64,000 bases of DNA from Dendrocalamus latiflorus (Eukaryota > Streptophyta > Magnoliopsida > Poales > Poaceae), in assembly GCA_017311315.1 (NCBI GenBank), contig CM029632.1, positions 12,919,014 through 12,983,013 on the forward strand. The letters run 5' to 3'. A program made the position numbers and the translations under genes. The notes below the pieces were generated by a model, which worked only from the letters and a program-made list of their open reading frames with translations, was not told the DNA's origin and did no database searches. The first letter of the stretch is position 1; the number at the start of each line of letters is the position of its first letter. Positions 9,781-20,238 of the stretch are shown in pieces.

Positions 9781-12700
9781 ATGTCGAAGCTTGCTGTAAC
9801 AGCAGCGCTCCCTATCCTCTCGTTGCTCGTCTTGTGCGTGTGCACGCGCGCGCGCGGCGCCGACGACTACACGGCGTTCGTGTACGCCGGGTGCTCGCAG
9901 GCGCGCTACGACGCGGGGTCGCAGTACGCGGCGGACGTCGACTCCGTGCTCTCGTCCCTCACCAACAGCGCTGGCTACACCGCCTACGCAAACTACACCT
10001 CGCCGTCGGGCGCCACCGGCCTGGTCGGGGTCTACCAGTGCCGTTCCGACCTGCCCGCCGCCATCTGCGGCGGCTGCGTGGGGTCGGCCGTCTCCAAGCT
10101 CTCCTCCCTCTGCAACTCGGCCGCCGGCGCCGCGGTGCAGCTGCGCGCGTGCTTCGTGCGCTACGGGAACGACTCATTCCTGGGGAGGCAGGACACGACG
10201 GTGCTGTTCAAGAAGTGCGGCGGCGACGGCGGGGACACCGGCGTCGTGGCCATGCGGGACGCGGCTCTCGGCGCGCTCGTGGCAGCCGCTGCGCCCGCCG
10301 ACGAGGGCTCGTACCGCGCCGGGGCGGCCGGGTACGTGCAGGCCATGTCTCAGTGCGTGGGGGACCTCGGCGCCAAGGCGTGCTCCGACTGCGTCTCCGC
10401 CGCGGCCTCGCAGCTCAAGGCCGGCTGCGGCTACGCCTCAGCCGGGGAGGTGTACCTCGGCAAGTGCTACGCGCGCTTCTGGTCCAATGCCGGCACCGGG
10501 GCCAGCAACGGAGGTGGCATCAGTGGCGGCGGCAGTGTCGGTGCGGGCGGCAATGGCATCACTGGCGGCGGTGCGGGCGCAGGCAATGGATACGCATATG
10601 GATTTGTGCCGCATACGTACGGCGAAGTCCACGGTGAGCAGCTACTTCTCACCCTACTTGATTCCTACTAGTTATAGAACATCTTGACCTCGTTCGCTAG
10701 CGCGACCGTACGCCTAAGTGTGCCCGCACCGTTACTACTATACGTCGTCCCAAATCCATGAGCTGACTCAAGTGAACCATACGTACTAACATGCAAGTAT
10801 GCAACGTAGTTTTGGTTGAAATTTTCGGGCATCACGACTTGTTTGGAACGCTGAAATTATTATCGATTCCTGCAGAACAATTACTTCCTTTAGAATTATC
10901 GTGTTCCAAAATAGATCCTTCCCAGTTTGTAACTGCGAAGTCTATAGGTTGCTTTGCTGCCCAGTCAGCCAGGGGCGTAGCCAAGGGGGAGGCTTGGTTA
11001 GGCTTCAGCCTCACCTCCTCCTTGGCAAGAATATATTATATAGGTTAAGCTTAAGAGATATCATTATGATGACAAATTATAGAAATAAAAAATACTAGAA
11101 AGGTATCAAGCTCTCCGTTCGGTGTCCAAACAGTCTTGCTAGAAAGAACTTCTGGTGGAATCAGCACTTCATTTGTTAAAGCCAAAAAAGTAGAATACTC
11201 ATTGAAGCAGACATTGGGCAAATTCTACAAATGAAAAAAAAGCTAATAATAAGGTAGGATTAAACTCCGCATGTATATTTATATATTTTTAGGATGTACT
11301 TTCTATTACTGAGATAATTTCATAATTTCATTGTATTTCTCTCTTTTTTTACTTTATTTCTCTTCTATTCATACATGAATTTTAATTGAGCAAAAGTAAA
11401 ATATTGTATTTATGATAATCTAGCTTGGCGCCTTAGCCCCACCTCGATTTCTTTTCTGGCTTCGCCACTGCAGTCAGCCGATCCAGTGCTTTTTTTAGCT
11501 TTGGATGCATGATTGTATAGCGTGGATCTTTCCGGGCTTACCGTTATCTAGTTTTGCGTACATCACATCGGCACGGATGCAGAAGAAATGACGTTGATGC
11601 GAGAGCCACATCTGGTTACTTTTTACGGGATTCTAAATTTTTTGTTGGATCTTGCAACCGTGACTGGACCATTATCGCTGCATTACGCGCACGATTCAAT
11701 TGTTAAGACTACCCATTACTGAATGTAGATTTATGTACTAAAATTCTCATAAGATAAAAAAAATACTTAAGTGCCCCCTAGATACCAACTTATATTTTTA
11801 GGCTTTTCTAGACCTGTATTGTTTCTTCTCTTCAGGTTTAATCCATGCATTAACTAATTCAGTTTGAGAAAGCATACAACATCTGAAGCTTGTAGAGAGA
11901 GAACTTTTGGTCAGAGGAGCAAATTTAAACAGGATGCTACATGGTTAGGGAGTGACAACACATTTGAATAGTTCAACACTTGACTAAGATGCTCTTTCTC
12001 ACCCCCTATCTTAAAATATTGGGTATGAAAACTAAAAACAACTCCAACAGATACTCTAAAACACACCCAATAATTTTGGTACTCTAAAATTGAGGTGGAT
12101 CACCATCAAATATACAGTGCCTAGATAGTAATTTTAGGGATCCAAGTTTAGAGGAGCTGCTGAAGGAGGGAAAGATTTAGAGGACAATTTTTTTTAGGAA
12201 GACTACCAATATGAGATTTTAGAGGACAAAATATTGAGCCTCTCTTGGAGATGCTCTAATGCTGGCTTAGTGCTGCCACCTGCTGTGTGAGCAGAATTTG
12301 CTAAAATTGGGGAATTCCATGTACCTTTTGTGAAAATCTGCATTAGAAATTAGGCATGATTACAGCTTGAGTAGCCCCCACATTTCCCTTGAGGCTTCGG
12401 TAAGGAGGGTGTCAATGATTAAGGCACCAAATAGAACGTTCTGACGATCTTCTTGGCCCTCGTCAATTATACATACCCCAAGTCCCCAATCGTAGAAACA
12501 ACCTCTTAAGCATTTCAATTCAATATATAGCAAAAATGTTCTTAGCGTACTGCATTACAGTGTGTACACCAGTAACATTGACAATTCGACAAACTCAACC
12601 CTAATTTATGGTGCATAAGTATTCTCTCATGCTTGCACATAGACACAGTATATTATATGCTATGGTAGATGATACTAATTAAATGGCCTAGTTACAAGCA

Positions 12701-13355
12701 AACTATGGTGTGTGCAAACTGCAAAGGCATCACGGAGACCAAAAGGACTTCTTTGCCTTTCACTTTTTTTCTCTCTCTCTCTCTCTGAACTTTTAGCTAG
12801 ACTTTCATGTGGATTCACTTTCTTGGTGTCATTAAGATTACTCTGAAGCAGTATATCACAAAGTGGATTCAAATTGATCCTGCTTTGTATCATTGGAATT
12901 TGAAACGGGAGGGGGGATATCTCTGGTATCCCACTGAGAGTAGTGTACTGCTCAGCCTTTTCTGCTTTCCGGGGTAGCTTTAAACCTTTTACTAGGCTAC
13001 TTTGCACAAAGCTAGTAGTACAGTAGTATATATATATCTCAAACACAGCACGGCACATACATGGAGTAGCTTTAGTTTGATATTTTTGACAGTTCGCTGT
13101 TCTGTTCCATTGTTCATCAGATGAATCTGGGAAGACTATTGCCATCATCATCGGCCTTGTGGCCGCGGTCGCCCTTGTGATCATCTTCCTCTCCTTCGTC
13201 AGACGGGCAGGCGGTGTCGGCGGTAAGGTCAAATTTGTTTTGAAAATTGTTTGAATCTTGATTCGATCATCTATATCAAGTTCACCATTGCTAGTGTTCA
13301 TGGCATATTCATGAATCTACCTCTTTTATCTGAACCATATGCAGGCAAAAGCTAA
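9781..13355 (+). CDS. plasmodesmata-located-protein-like, two DUF26 domains and one TM helix
   Basis: Coding exons are 9781-10633, 13121-13222 and 13345-13355, giving 321 residues. Splice borders are CACG^GTGAGC, CATCAG^ATGAA, GGCG^GTAAGG and TGCAG^GCAAAAGC, and the frame stays open across both junctions. The protein has a signal peptide (about 1-26), two DUF26 (Gnk2-type) domains each with C-X8-C-X2-C (C87/C96/C99 and C192/C201/C204), a Gly-rich linker, a transmembrane helix (about 290-311) encoded by exon 2, and a short basic tail RRAGGVGGKS. This is the PDLP architecture: type I membrane proteins at plasmodesmata that influence callose and cell-to-cell movement. There is no kinase domain, so it is not a cysteine-rich receptor kinase. 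The exon 1 frame runs on into the intron and stops at 10671; that 296-residue version lacks the TM. Intron 1 (2.5 kb) carries transposons. Confidence 0.88.
10970..11470. mobile_element. hAT-type MITE in intron 1 of the PDLP-like gene
   Basis: The ends are CAGGGGCGTAGCC and GGCTTCGCCACTG, imperfect inverted repeats of the hAT CAG..CTG type. They are flanked by a perfect 8-bp duplication CAGTCAGC (10962-10969 and 11471-11478), as expected for hAT. It is noncoding and AT-rich inside. Confidence 0.9.
12034..12256. mobile_element. probable MITE in intron 1
   Basis: The ends ACTCCAACAGATACTCTAAA and, inverted, CTCTTGGAGATGCTCTAAT resemble the termini of a common plant MITE class. The target duplication is not clear, so the borders are approximate. 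Confidence 0.5.
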
Positions 13356-15200
13356 GGGTGCAGTAGGATGGTCACCACTTAGCTCAGATTGGATCGGTCG
13401 GTGGCTTTTGCTTCGGCACTGCTTTAGTATCTCTCCTACGTACGCCTCTTTTTTATATTTTAGGGTATCTTTTGTCGTGTCATTATACAGGCCAAAACAA
13501 AAGGGAAGCCACGCTGCAATGACCTAATTAAGCTGAAAGGTTGCCACTGTACTCGAGTGTCAAGTGAAGATTCTGGCTGCTACCAACTAGCCACTAAGGA
13601 AAATTTACGCAAAAATAAGGAGTTAAAGTGCGGTCCATGCTCTCTCTCTATATATATTTGTGTAAGAAACCTATATATGACTCATGTCGAAATTTTAGTT
13701 GGTGGTGTTATCTCATTGCGATGGTTGGTGGCATGGGCTCATGTAATGATGTAAATTGTTGTTAATTTCTTGGAGATAATTAATTACTACAATCTTGCGT
13801 ACTGCCATAGCATATAATATGGTGGTGGGTAAGGCGGTTGAGGAACTAAATAATTTCAACTTTTATGAGAGCGACAAGGGTTGTCATCAAGAGGGATTCA
13901 TAAAGATGGATGGATCAAATGTATCTTATTTGCGCTCTTTGGTTCTGTTAAAATCATTACTAATTAGTGAGCATAGGGCAGGAACCAGGTCTAGCTCAGC
14001 TTAGTGGAAGCTGTGGAGTCAAGTAGAGTCAACGCGAATTTAGGTGCCTGGTTTCTTCTTAATAAAAAAACCTAGTTCCTCTAGGTATCTCATTTTTTTA
14101 GTGAGCATAGGGCAAGAAAGTTCATCGGAGGATGGCACTGTTATCCGCATATATACGTGCCATGGACCAGCATTGATCTAAAATATAGTACACATGAACA
14201 GCCAGCCAAGTTAAATAAGTACATGTACCGATTGTGAATTCAAAAGCATGAAATCTTTCGGTTAATTGTGCAAATCTTTCGTATGTATTCTCCATGCCGT
14301 AACACTAGCCATGTCATGCGTGTCTTTTCACCACTTCTCTCGGCCCCAAATATGTAGGTACAGTAAATGTATTTTTGAATGGCAATTCTTTCTACTCACA
14401 TGCATACAGGAAGGACCGAAGGACCTACATGCCAATGCCATGGCGAGGCAAAGAAAGAAACTAAACCAAAAGGCTCCAAAGTGAGGCGGGCCTCGAAAGT
14501 CGAAAGCAGGTGGAGCCCGGGAGAGGCGTCTTTGCTAAAGCGTCCCAGTGACGACGAGTGAGAAGTCGTCGCATATTTGGCTCCGTAGCGAGTGTCGACG
14601 TTGGCGAACCGGGCAGGTTGCAGGTGGGTGCTCACCCAGCTTGATAGATGGGAGACAGGTCGGTACTACCAAGCTCGCCTATGACATGTCACCTACTACT
14701 ACTCCCGTGGTCACGAAGAAGATCAATTTATTTTTTAAAAAAATGCATTTGGGAGTTAATTTTGAAAAAAAAAGCTCGCTACAATGCCAAATATACTATC
14801 ACTTTCGGGGCAGACTTTGGGCAAGTTTGTTCCGCTCTCGCTCCCACTCCATGCCCGACGCGTGCAGCACACACACCGATGGTGCATATACCACACGAGC
14901 GTGCACACGTACAGCTACATGATGAGCGCGTGCGGTGAGGACGAGCTGCAGAGTTTTCCCCATAGAAACGCCTCGGAAAGATTTACGTGAACTACTTGTT
15001 CCCTTGCGGCCTGTGCGGCTATGCACCCACCGTTGCGGTCGAGCGTGGGCTACGTGGATAGCCACCTGGGCCTCTGTCGTGCCACGCGATTGGTCAGCTA
15101 GAGGCCCAGCTTAGGGAGGGTTCCTGACGTGCCGCTTGCTCTTGATGTTTTGGGCTCCCCGTTGGCACGACGACTCTGGACTGTAGAGTTTCTATGAACT
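13356..15200. other. 3' UTR of the PDLP-like gene, then intergenic
   Basis: The sequence after the stop at 13353-13355 is presumably 3' UTR for a few hundred bases; no clear polyadenylation signal was chosen. From about 14000 to 15200 I see only short ORFs without recognisable domains and no structured repeats. Confidence 0.45.
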
Positions 15201-15204
15201 ATCG

Positions 15205-15480
15205 GGGTGTTTGTATTAACTGCGACTGCTATGGCTGATGTTTTTGGCTGAAAATGAATAGTAGTGATTGAAAGAAGTGACTTTTAAAATGATAGGGCGA
15301 GTGGTGAGAAAAGTAAGGGGGAGATGTGTGCGCGAGAGGAGTGGGGTGTGTGACACGCCCATGACTCTTTGTCTTGTCCTCGGAGTGAGACATAAGTAAG
15401 AGAAGTGGAGAAACTGATTTAATAAGTCAGGTGTTCATATTGGTTTCTAACTTTTCTATGCAGAAACCAATACAAACGCC
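15205..15480. mobile_element. probable Tourist-like MITE
   Basis: The ends GGGTGTTTGTATTAAC and, inverted, CCAATACAAACGCC match over the core GTTTGTATT. A 3-bp duplication TCG may flank it (15202-15204, 15481-15483). Noncoding. Confidence 0.5.
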
Positions 15481-15489
15481 TCGTGACCC

Positions 15490-16430
15490 CTTGTTTTAGG
15501 CTCTTGGGTTTTGGTTTTTCTGAAAATCAAAATAAATAGTATGATTTCTTGAAGTAGATTCTTTAAACGGGTTTTCAAGTTTAAAATCGTGTGCGTCGTC
15601 TACATCAGCGTCTCCGTCATTTGCGCCGTCTCGAAAAGCGCAAATAAAAACCATCAATTGTAACCAAAAGCTATCATCTGTGGAAAAAGAACATGGCCTA
15701 TAGAAAATGTGATATTTTCTTTTTTTAAAAAAAGTGCTAAAATTAGCTGAATTTTTATACAAAATTGTATAGTTCTTCTAAAAATGTACTATAACTTTCA
15801 GGAGTAAGTTGCAACGCGTTCTTCAGACTGAAGCTGTGCATGGTGCTTGCATAGTAGCAAGTACTAGACTACTGGACAGTTGGATAGAACACTATCATTA
15901 TTTTTCAATATTTTGCCGTCAACCAAACAGTATTAGTATTGAACTATGGATCGATTGGTACGGAAAAGACGCTCACCTGAGTCGGGTGTACACATTGAAA
16001 CCACGTATAAGCGCTCCGGAAATCGTTTGAGCCACATTTAATTTTTTTAGCATACGTAGAAAACGTGTATATGTATATATATGTATGTAGATTGTATGCA
16101 AGTTTGTTTTGTACCCCTAACAAATGACGCGCAGCAGCCTATAGCAAGTAGCAACAAACGGAAGATCTGTCCAAGACGAGTAACTACAGACGTAAGACGC
16201 AGCAAAATCGGCTCGGTTCGGTAGGAATTTGGTTTTTTGCTTTTATACTTTAGTACAATAACTAGTTTTTGAACGATACGTTTTTTATTAGAATTTATAA
16301 GTTAATTATGGAAGATTTTATATTAAATTTAGTTATACCAACCAAAATCATTTATAGATGTCTTTCTCTTCATAATTTCTCTTACAAACAACTAAAATCA
16401 TAAATTATAAATCAAAAATAAAAAATAACA
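15490..16430. other. intergenic, nothing recognised
   Basis: AT-rich sequence with short ORFs only. No gene, RNA gene or repeat could be supported. Confidence 0.45.
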
Positions 16431-16435
16431 TTGAA

Positions 16436-16985
16436 AAAAATGAATTTTTAGCATATTTGGCGCTGTTTGTAACGGTATTTACAAAACTAGCTGTATGCAC
16501 AACATATTTACAGAAATAACATTTTTGCCTTCTGGTGGGCTGGTGGCAGCGCTGAGGAGATGACGCGTGGGCACCTGTCGCTCTGTGAGCAGATAGCAAG
16601 CACCTATCGCCTGCCCATGGGACGGCAGGTGATTAATTAGCTGGCTTAATCACTGTCTAAATTCGTAATTTTATATTATATTTGTTTGAATTATTAAATA
16701 TAGCAAATAAGATCAAAAAATTACAAAATTTTATGCACAGACTTTTGATATAATATACTTCATTGTGTATTTTTTTTATAATTTTATCTCCTCCGAATAT
16801 TGCTCCAAAATTCATAGGATTTCGATAATTGTGGGAATTGTTACATATAGCAAACGAGTTCTAAAAATTATAAATTTTATGAGAAACCTCCTAACACAGT
16901 TGACCTAATTGTGTTTTTTTAGAAATTTTGTGTGCTCCAAATTTATCATGTTAATTCGTGATAATTTAATTATAATTAGCGATAT
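16436..16985 (+). mobile_element. solo terminal inverted repeat of a Mutator-like element
   Basis: This segment resembles the ends of the large Mutator-like element at 48.2-53.6 kb: a GAATTTTTAG/GAATTTTTGG start, a GC-rich part near 16530-16620, the GGCAGGTGATTAATTAGC..GGCTTAAT motif, then an AT-rich stretch ending ATAATTAGCGATATG. No matching second end is found nearby, so it is a remnant. It ends immediately upstream of the HSP20 promoter region. Confidence 0.6.
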
Positions 16986-17049
16986 GTGGCCCCTCGACAT
17001 CCCTACTCGTATATCGTGGTGGTGGAGCTTCCCAAGCCATCGTGGTACA

Positions 17050-17073
17050 TTGTGTGTGTATATATATATACAC
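17050..17073 (+). promoter_or_regulatory. TATA-like palindrome upstream of HSP20
   Basis: A TATATATATA core lies between TGTG and CACA arms, forming a perfect short palindrome. It could serve as a TATA box, but it is about 140 bp upstream of the site where the MITE inserted. A start site downstream of the heat-shock-element-like motifs would place it too far away, so its role is uncertain. Confidence 0.35.
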
Positions 17074-17107
17074 ACACGCGCGCTCGCTCGAAAAAACCCA
17101 GCGTATG

Positions 17108-17166
17108 TTCCAGAGGCTTCTTTCTTCCTCTAGACCGTTCTCCCATCCTCTCTCTCGATTCTCGAA
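17108..17166 (+). promoter_or_regulatory. heat shock element-like motifs
   Basis: TTCCAGAGGCTTC at 17108-17120 fits TTCnnGAAnnTTC with one base off in the middle unit. TTCTCGAA at 17159-17166 is a perfect two-unit element. Both lie upstream of an HSP20 gene, the expected place for heat shock factor binding. The Mutator MITE at 17208-17810 now separates them from the coding region; without it they would be about 130-190 bp upstream of the ATG. Confidence 0.45.
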
Positions 17167-17207
17167 CCATCGCTCCGACGTGGACAGCACAAATCCGTTC
17201 AAGATAT

Positions 17208-17810
17208 GGGGAAATTGATTATATAGGACTGAGTTGAGAGGGTTTTAGCAAAATAGGATCAAGTTATTTGTACTCGTACATATAGGACTGAGTTGAGCTA
17301 CTTCTTGCAAATATAGGACTTTTCCAATTTTAATTTCATTTTCATTTTCTAGCCCTTTTTCTCTACGCGAAATGACTCTTTTGCCCCTTCCTCCCTCGCC
17401 TCCGGCCGCTCCAGCGCTGCGCCGCCGCCGCCCAGCGCCGCCCCGCGCCGCGCCGCCGCTCCCCCGCCCAGCGCCGCGCCGCTGCTCCCCCGCGCCGCGC
17501 CGCCGCTCCCCCGCCCAGCGCCGCGCCGCCGCTCCCCCGCGCCGCGCCGCCGCTCCCCCGCGGCGCGGCGCGCGGGGCGGCGCTGGGCGGCGGCGGCGCG
17601 GCGCTGGAGCGGCCGGAGGCGAGGGAGGAAGGGGCAAAAGAGTCATTTCGCGTAGAGAAAAAGGGCTAGAAAATGAAAATGAAATTAAAATTGGAAAAGT
17701 CCTATATTTACAAGAAGTAGCTCAACTCAGTCCTATATGTACGAGTACAAATAACTTGATCCTATTTTGCTAAAACCCTCTCAACTCAGTTCTATATAAT
17801 CAATTTCCCC
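17208..17810. mobile_element. Mutator-type foldback MITE in the HSP20 5' region
   Basis: The element starts GGGGAAATTGATTATATAGG and ends with its inverted counterpart. The arms pair almost to the centre, so both strands give nearly the same 133-residue Pro/Arg-rich frame, which is not a gene. The core (about 17390-17640) is a GC-rich GCCGC-type tract. It is flanked by TTCAAGATAT (17198-17207 and 17811-17820), a 10-bp direct repeat consistent with a Mutator 9-10 bp duplication. The terminal ten bases match those of the MITE at 8606-9040 apart from one position. Confidence 0.88.
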
Positions 17811-17899
17811 TTCAAGATATACCCCCGACCATCCATTCCTTCGTCTCTTCCCCCAACGCACTGACTCCATTCCAATCCGGCGATTCCCAGCCAGCACTC

Positions 17900-18328
17900 A
17901 TGGCGGACCTCTTCTTCGGGAGCCCCATCCGGCGCCTCCTCTACGCCCGCCCCTTCGCCCCTGGCTGGCCGTCGTCGTCCGCCACGGGGGCCATGGACTG
18001 GGTGGAGACCCCGACCTCGCACGTGATCAAGATCAATGTCCCGGGCCTGGGCAAGGACGACGTCAAGATCCAGGTCGAGGACGGCAACGTGCTGAGCGTC
18101 AGGGGCGCCGCGCCCGCGGCGAAGGAGGAGGACGGCAAGGAGGCGGTGTGGCACGTGGCCGAGCGCGGGAAGCCAGAGTTCGCGCGGGAGGTCGAGCTGC
18201 CGGAGGACGTGAAGGTGGAGCACATCAGGGCCAGCGTGGACAACGGCGTGCTCACCGTCGTCGTGCCCAAGGAGCCCGCGCCGGCCCGGCCCAGGCCCAG
18301 GCCCATCGCCGTCTCCAGCAAGCTCTGA
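17900..18328 (+). CDS. peroxisomal small heat shock protein (HSP20 family)
   Basis: A single-exon frame of 142 residues. The alpha-crystallin domain spans about residues 32-125, with the plant sHSP features INVPGLGKDDVKIQVEDGN and the consensus GVLTVVVPK. The C-terminus ends in SKL, a type 1 peroxisomal targeting signal, and MDWVETPTSHV matches the peroxisomal class (rice HSP16.0, Arabidopsis HSP15.7) as I recall it. Such proteins are ATP-independent holdases of the peroxisomal matrix induced by heat and oxidative stress. The chosen ATG gives the family's usual N-terminus (MADLFFGSPIRR). Heat-shock-element-like motifs lie upstream, with a foldback MITE between them and the start codon. Confidence 0.93.
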   Translation: MADLFFGSPIRRLLYARPFAPGWPSSSATGAMDWVETPTSHVIKINVPGLGKDDVKIQVEDGNVLSVRGAAPAAKEEDGKEAVWHVAERGKPEFAREVELPEDVKVEHIRASVDNGVLTVVVPKEPAPARPRPRPIAVSSKL

Positions 18329-18330
18329 TG

Positions 18331-18486
18331 GTGAGTCCAGCTAGTGTGCTAATGGAAAAGCATAATTGCTCTTTTGCTACAGCGTCAACGTAAATCAATC
18401 TTGCGAGCTTCACTTGTGAATCTTGTGATATGATAGCAGCGGGACAGAGAAGAGCAATAATAATGGTTGGATTGTATGTGCTGCAG
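18331..18486 (+). other. possible 3' UTR intron of HSP20
   Basis: Two bases after the stop codon the sequence reads ATG^GTGAGTCC, a strong donor, and CTGCAG^ATG occurs at 18481-18489 as an acceptor. An intron of 156 bp in the 3' UTR is plausible but unproven. Confidence 0.35.
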
Positions 18487-19322
18487 ATGTTGTCATCTTG
18501 TTTGCTTGGTTATGAGAAATTTGGCTAATAAAGAGACGATATTAGTGTGCTACTACATTTAGGATACAATATGTCCATTCACAACCGACTAAATTATACA
18601 CGGAGGGGTCCGAAATGCGTATGATACAGTTAGCCCCTAAAGATTGGTATAAGTGTACAAAGGTCACTTTGGTCCTCCATATTTGTACTTTTGGTGAAAG
18701 ACACTACTCGGCACTCGGTTAGTAACACCGTGACATGCCGCGCTAAGCGAGACCGTGACACACTGGCGCCGTTTCTTTGTTTTCTAGCGGTTTTAGGTTT
18801 CTTTCAATAACCATTATACATCGTCACCGAAGTATTAGAGGTGGGCTTCCGGGGCAGGCAGCGAGGCCACGTCGCCCCCTCGCTCCCCCCGGCCGGCGCG
18901 TGTCGCCCGTTTTTGCGTACGGCCGGGGGAGGCAATTCCCTCCGGTTTTCTGAAAATTGCGTAAAGGTCCTTTTTTTCTCGCGGATAGGTCCTTGCAAGT
19001 TTTTTCTTTGGAAAAATTTTTGGATTGCGCCCGGCGGGTTCCCGAAATTGCGTATAGGTCCTTATTTACTTACGTACAGGTCCTTACAAGTCCTCGATTT
19101 TTTCCAAAAAAGTCCTTTTGTTTTTCCGAAATTGCACACGGGTCCTCAATTTTTTTCTCGATTTTTTTATGAAACTACCTGCGAATTGTCGTCTCTTTTG
19201 CTTCGATCCACACGGTGGCTGGCGTGGCGTGGCGCCACGCCTACGTGGCTAGTTAAACTAACAAGCCGTAGCTCAGAACATATCCTCTTTTTCTAATGAC
19301 TCGAGAAAAAGACTCGACGCAT
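18487..19322. other. HSP20 3' flank, then repeat-like intergenic sequence
   Basis: No gene is supported. From 18960 to 19150 a degenerate motif AGGTCCTT recurs together with GAAATTGCG, suggesting an old transposon end of unknown type. Confidence 0.4.
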
Positions 19323-19337
19323 GACAAATATTAGACT

Positions 19338-19885
19338 TTTTTTTTCTCGAACACGCAGGAGAGCTGCGTATCTTTGTATTAAGAAGGAGAAACAAATAGA
19401 ACCTTGCAGACCCAAATGTATCCAAACACACACCACACCTGCTCTAGAAAACTAGCCTATAGAACAGAAACAAGATCGACCTCGACCAGAGGGGATCTAG
19501 ACCAAAATCTGTGGCGGGGCAGTTAGGTATGAAATACCCTTTGCTCCGGCCAGACCCCAAATCCTCATCTCCTCACTGACAAAAGACAAGAGGGCCCTAA
19601 TATCTGGTGCAACCCCATCAAAGACACAGCGATTGCGAAGATTCCAAAGAGACCAAGCCCCCAAAATAATGATGGAGTTAAGGCCTTGCCGGACCTGGCC
19701 ATAAACTGCGTTGTGTAATCTGGACCACCAATCTTCAAAGGAGAGCTCGTCCGGTTGAGGGGAAAGGTTCTGTAATCTAACCTTTTGAAGTAAGTCAAAC
19801 CAAAATTGACGGACAAATACACATGAGATCAAGAGGTTCGGACTTCCCCACTACGTTCGGTCTTCACCCATTAGATCCTTTGGCG
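19338..19885 (-). mobile_element. 5'-truncated LINE with perfect 15-bp target duplication
   Basis: On the - strand the element ends with the plant LINE 3' motif (GATACGCAGCTCTCCTGCG, then TTCGAG) and a short A-tail; the T-run is at 19337-19346. Direct repeats GACAAATATTAGACT flank it at 19323-19337 and 19886-19900. The coding part (19832-19497) is the C-terminal tail of the reverse transcriptase (SLWNLRNRCVFDG). The 5' junction also contains a 31-bp copy (19848-19878) of target sequence found at 19943-19973. The element is dead on arrival: no endonuclease or RT core. Confidence 0.92.
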
Positions 19886-19900
19886 GACAAATATTAGACT

Positions 19901-20238
19901 ACATCTTTTGTTTGAACACCTATCTCGAGATTCCTATCTCCGCCACTACGTTCGGTCTTCACCCATTAGATCCCTTTGCTGAACACAATCATAGCCAAAG
20001 AAGGCTCAAGCACCGCTGACTGAGGCGGGGAGACAGAGAGATCAAAACGAAACTGGAAAAGGATCAAGAGAACGAGTTGATGAGTGTGGAAACGAGGAAG
20101 ATTATGAGAGTATCAATACAAATGAGGAGACATAGTGGTTAAGAGTTGATATCCACTCATGTTGAATTTTCCCAAGGGAAGAGTTGTACCAGGAAAAAGA
20201 GTGCTAAAAAGAGTAAGGGTGGGAGAAGACAAGACTGA
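19901..20238. other. intergenic / LINE upstream sequence, no gene recognised
   Basis: Purine-rich sequence leading into the LINE endonuclease fragment. It may be the degraded ORF1 or 5' UTR of that LINE, but no domain is visible. Confidence 0.35.

Noticed and set aside
9834..10637. 267-residue + strand ORF in a second frame
   Set aside because: An Arg-rich shadow of the GC-rich exon 1 of the PDLP-like gene.
12675..13301. 208-residue - strand ORF
   Set aside because: It overlaps exon 2 of the PDLP-like gene on the opposite strand and has no recognisable domain.
17245..17773. Two 133-residue ORFs, one on each strand, with nearly the same protein
   Set aside because: Product of a foldback element: the arms are inverted copies, so both strands translate alike.
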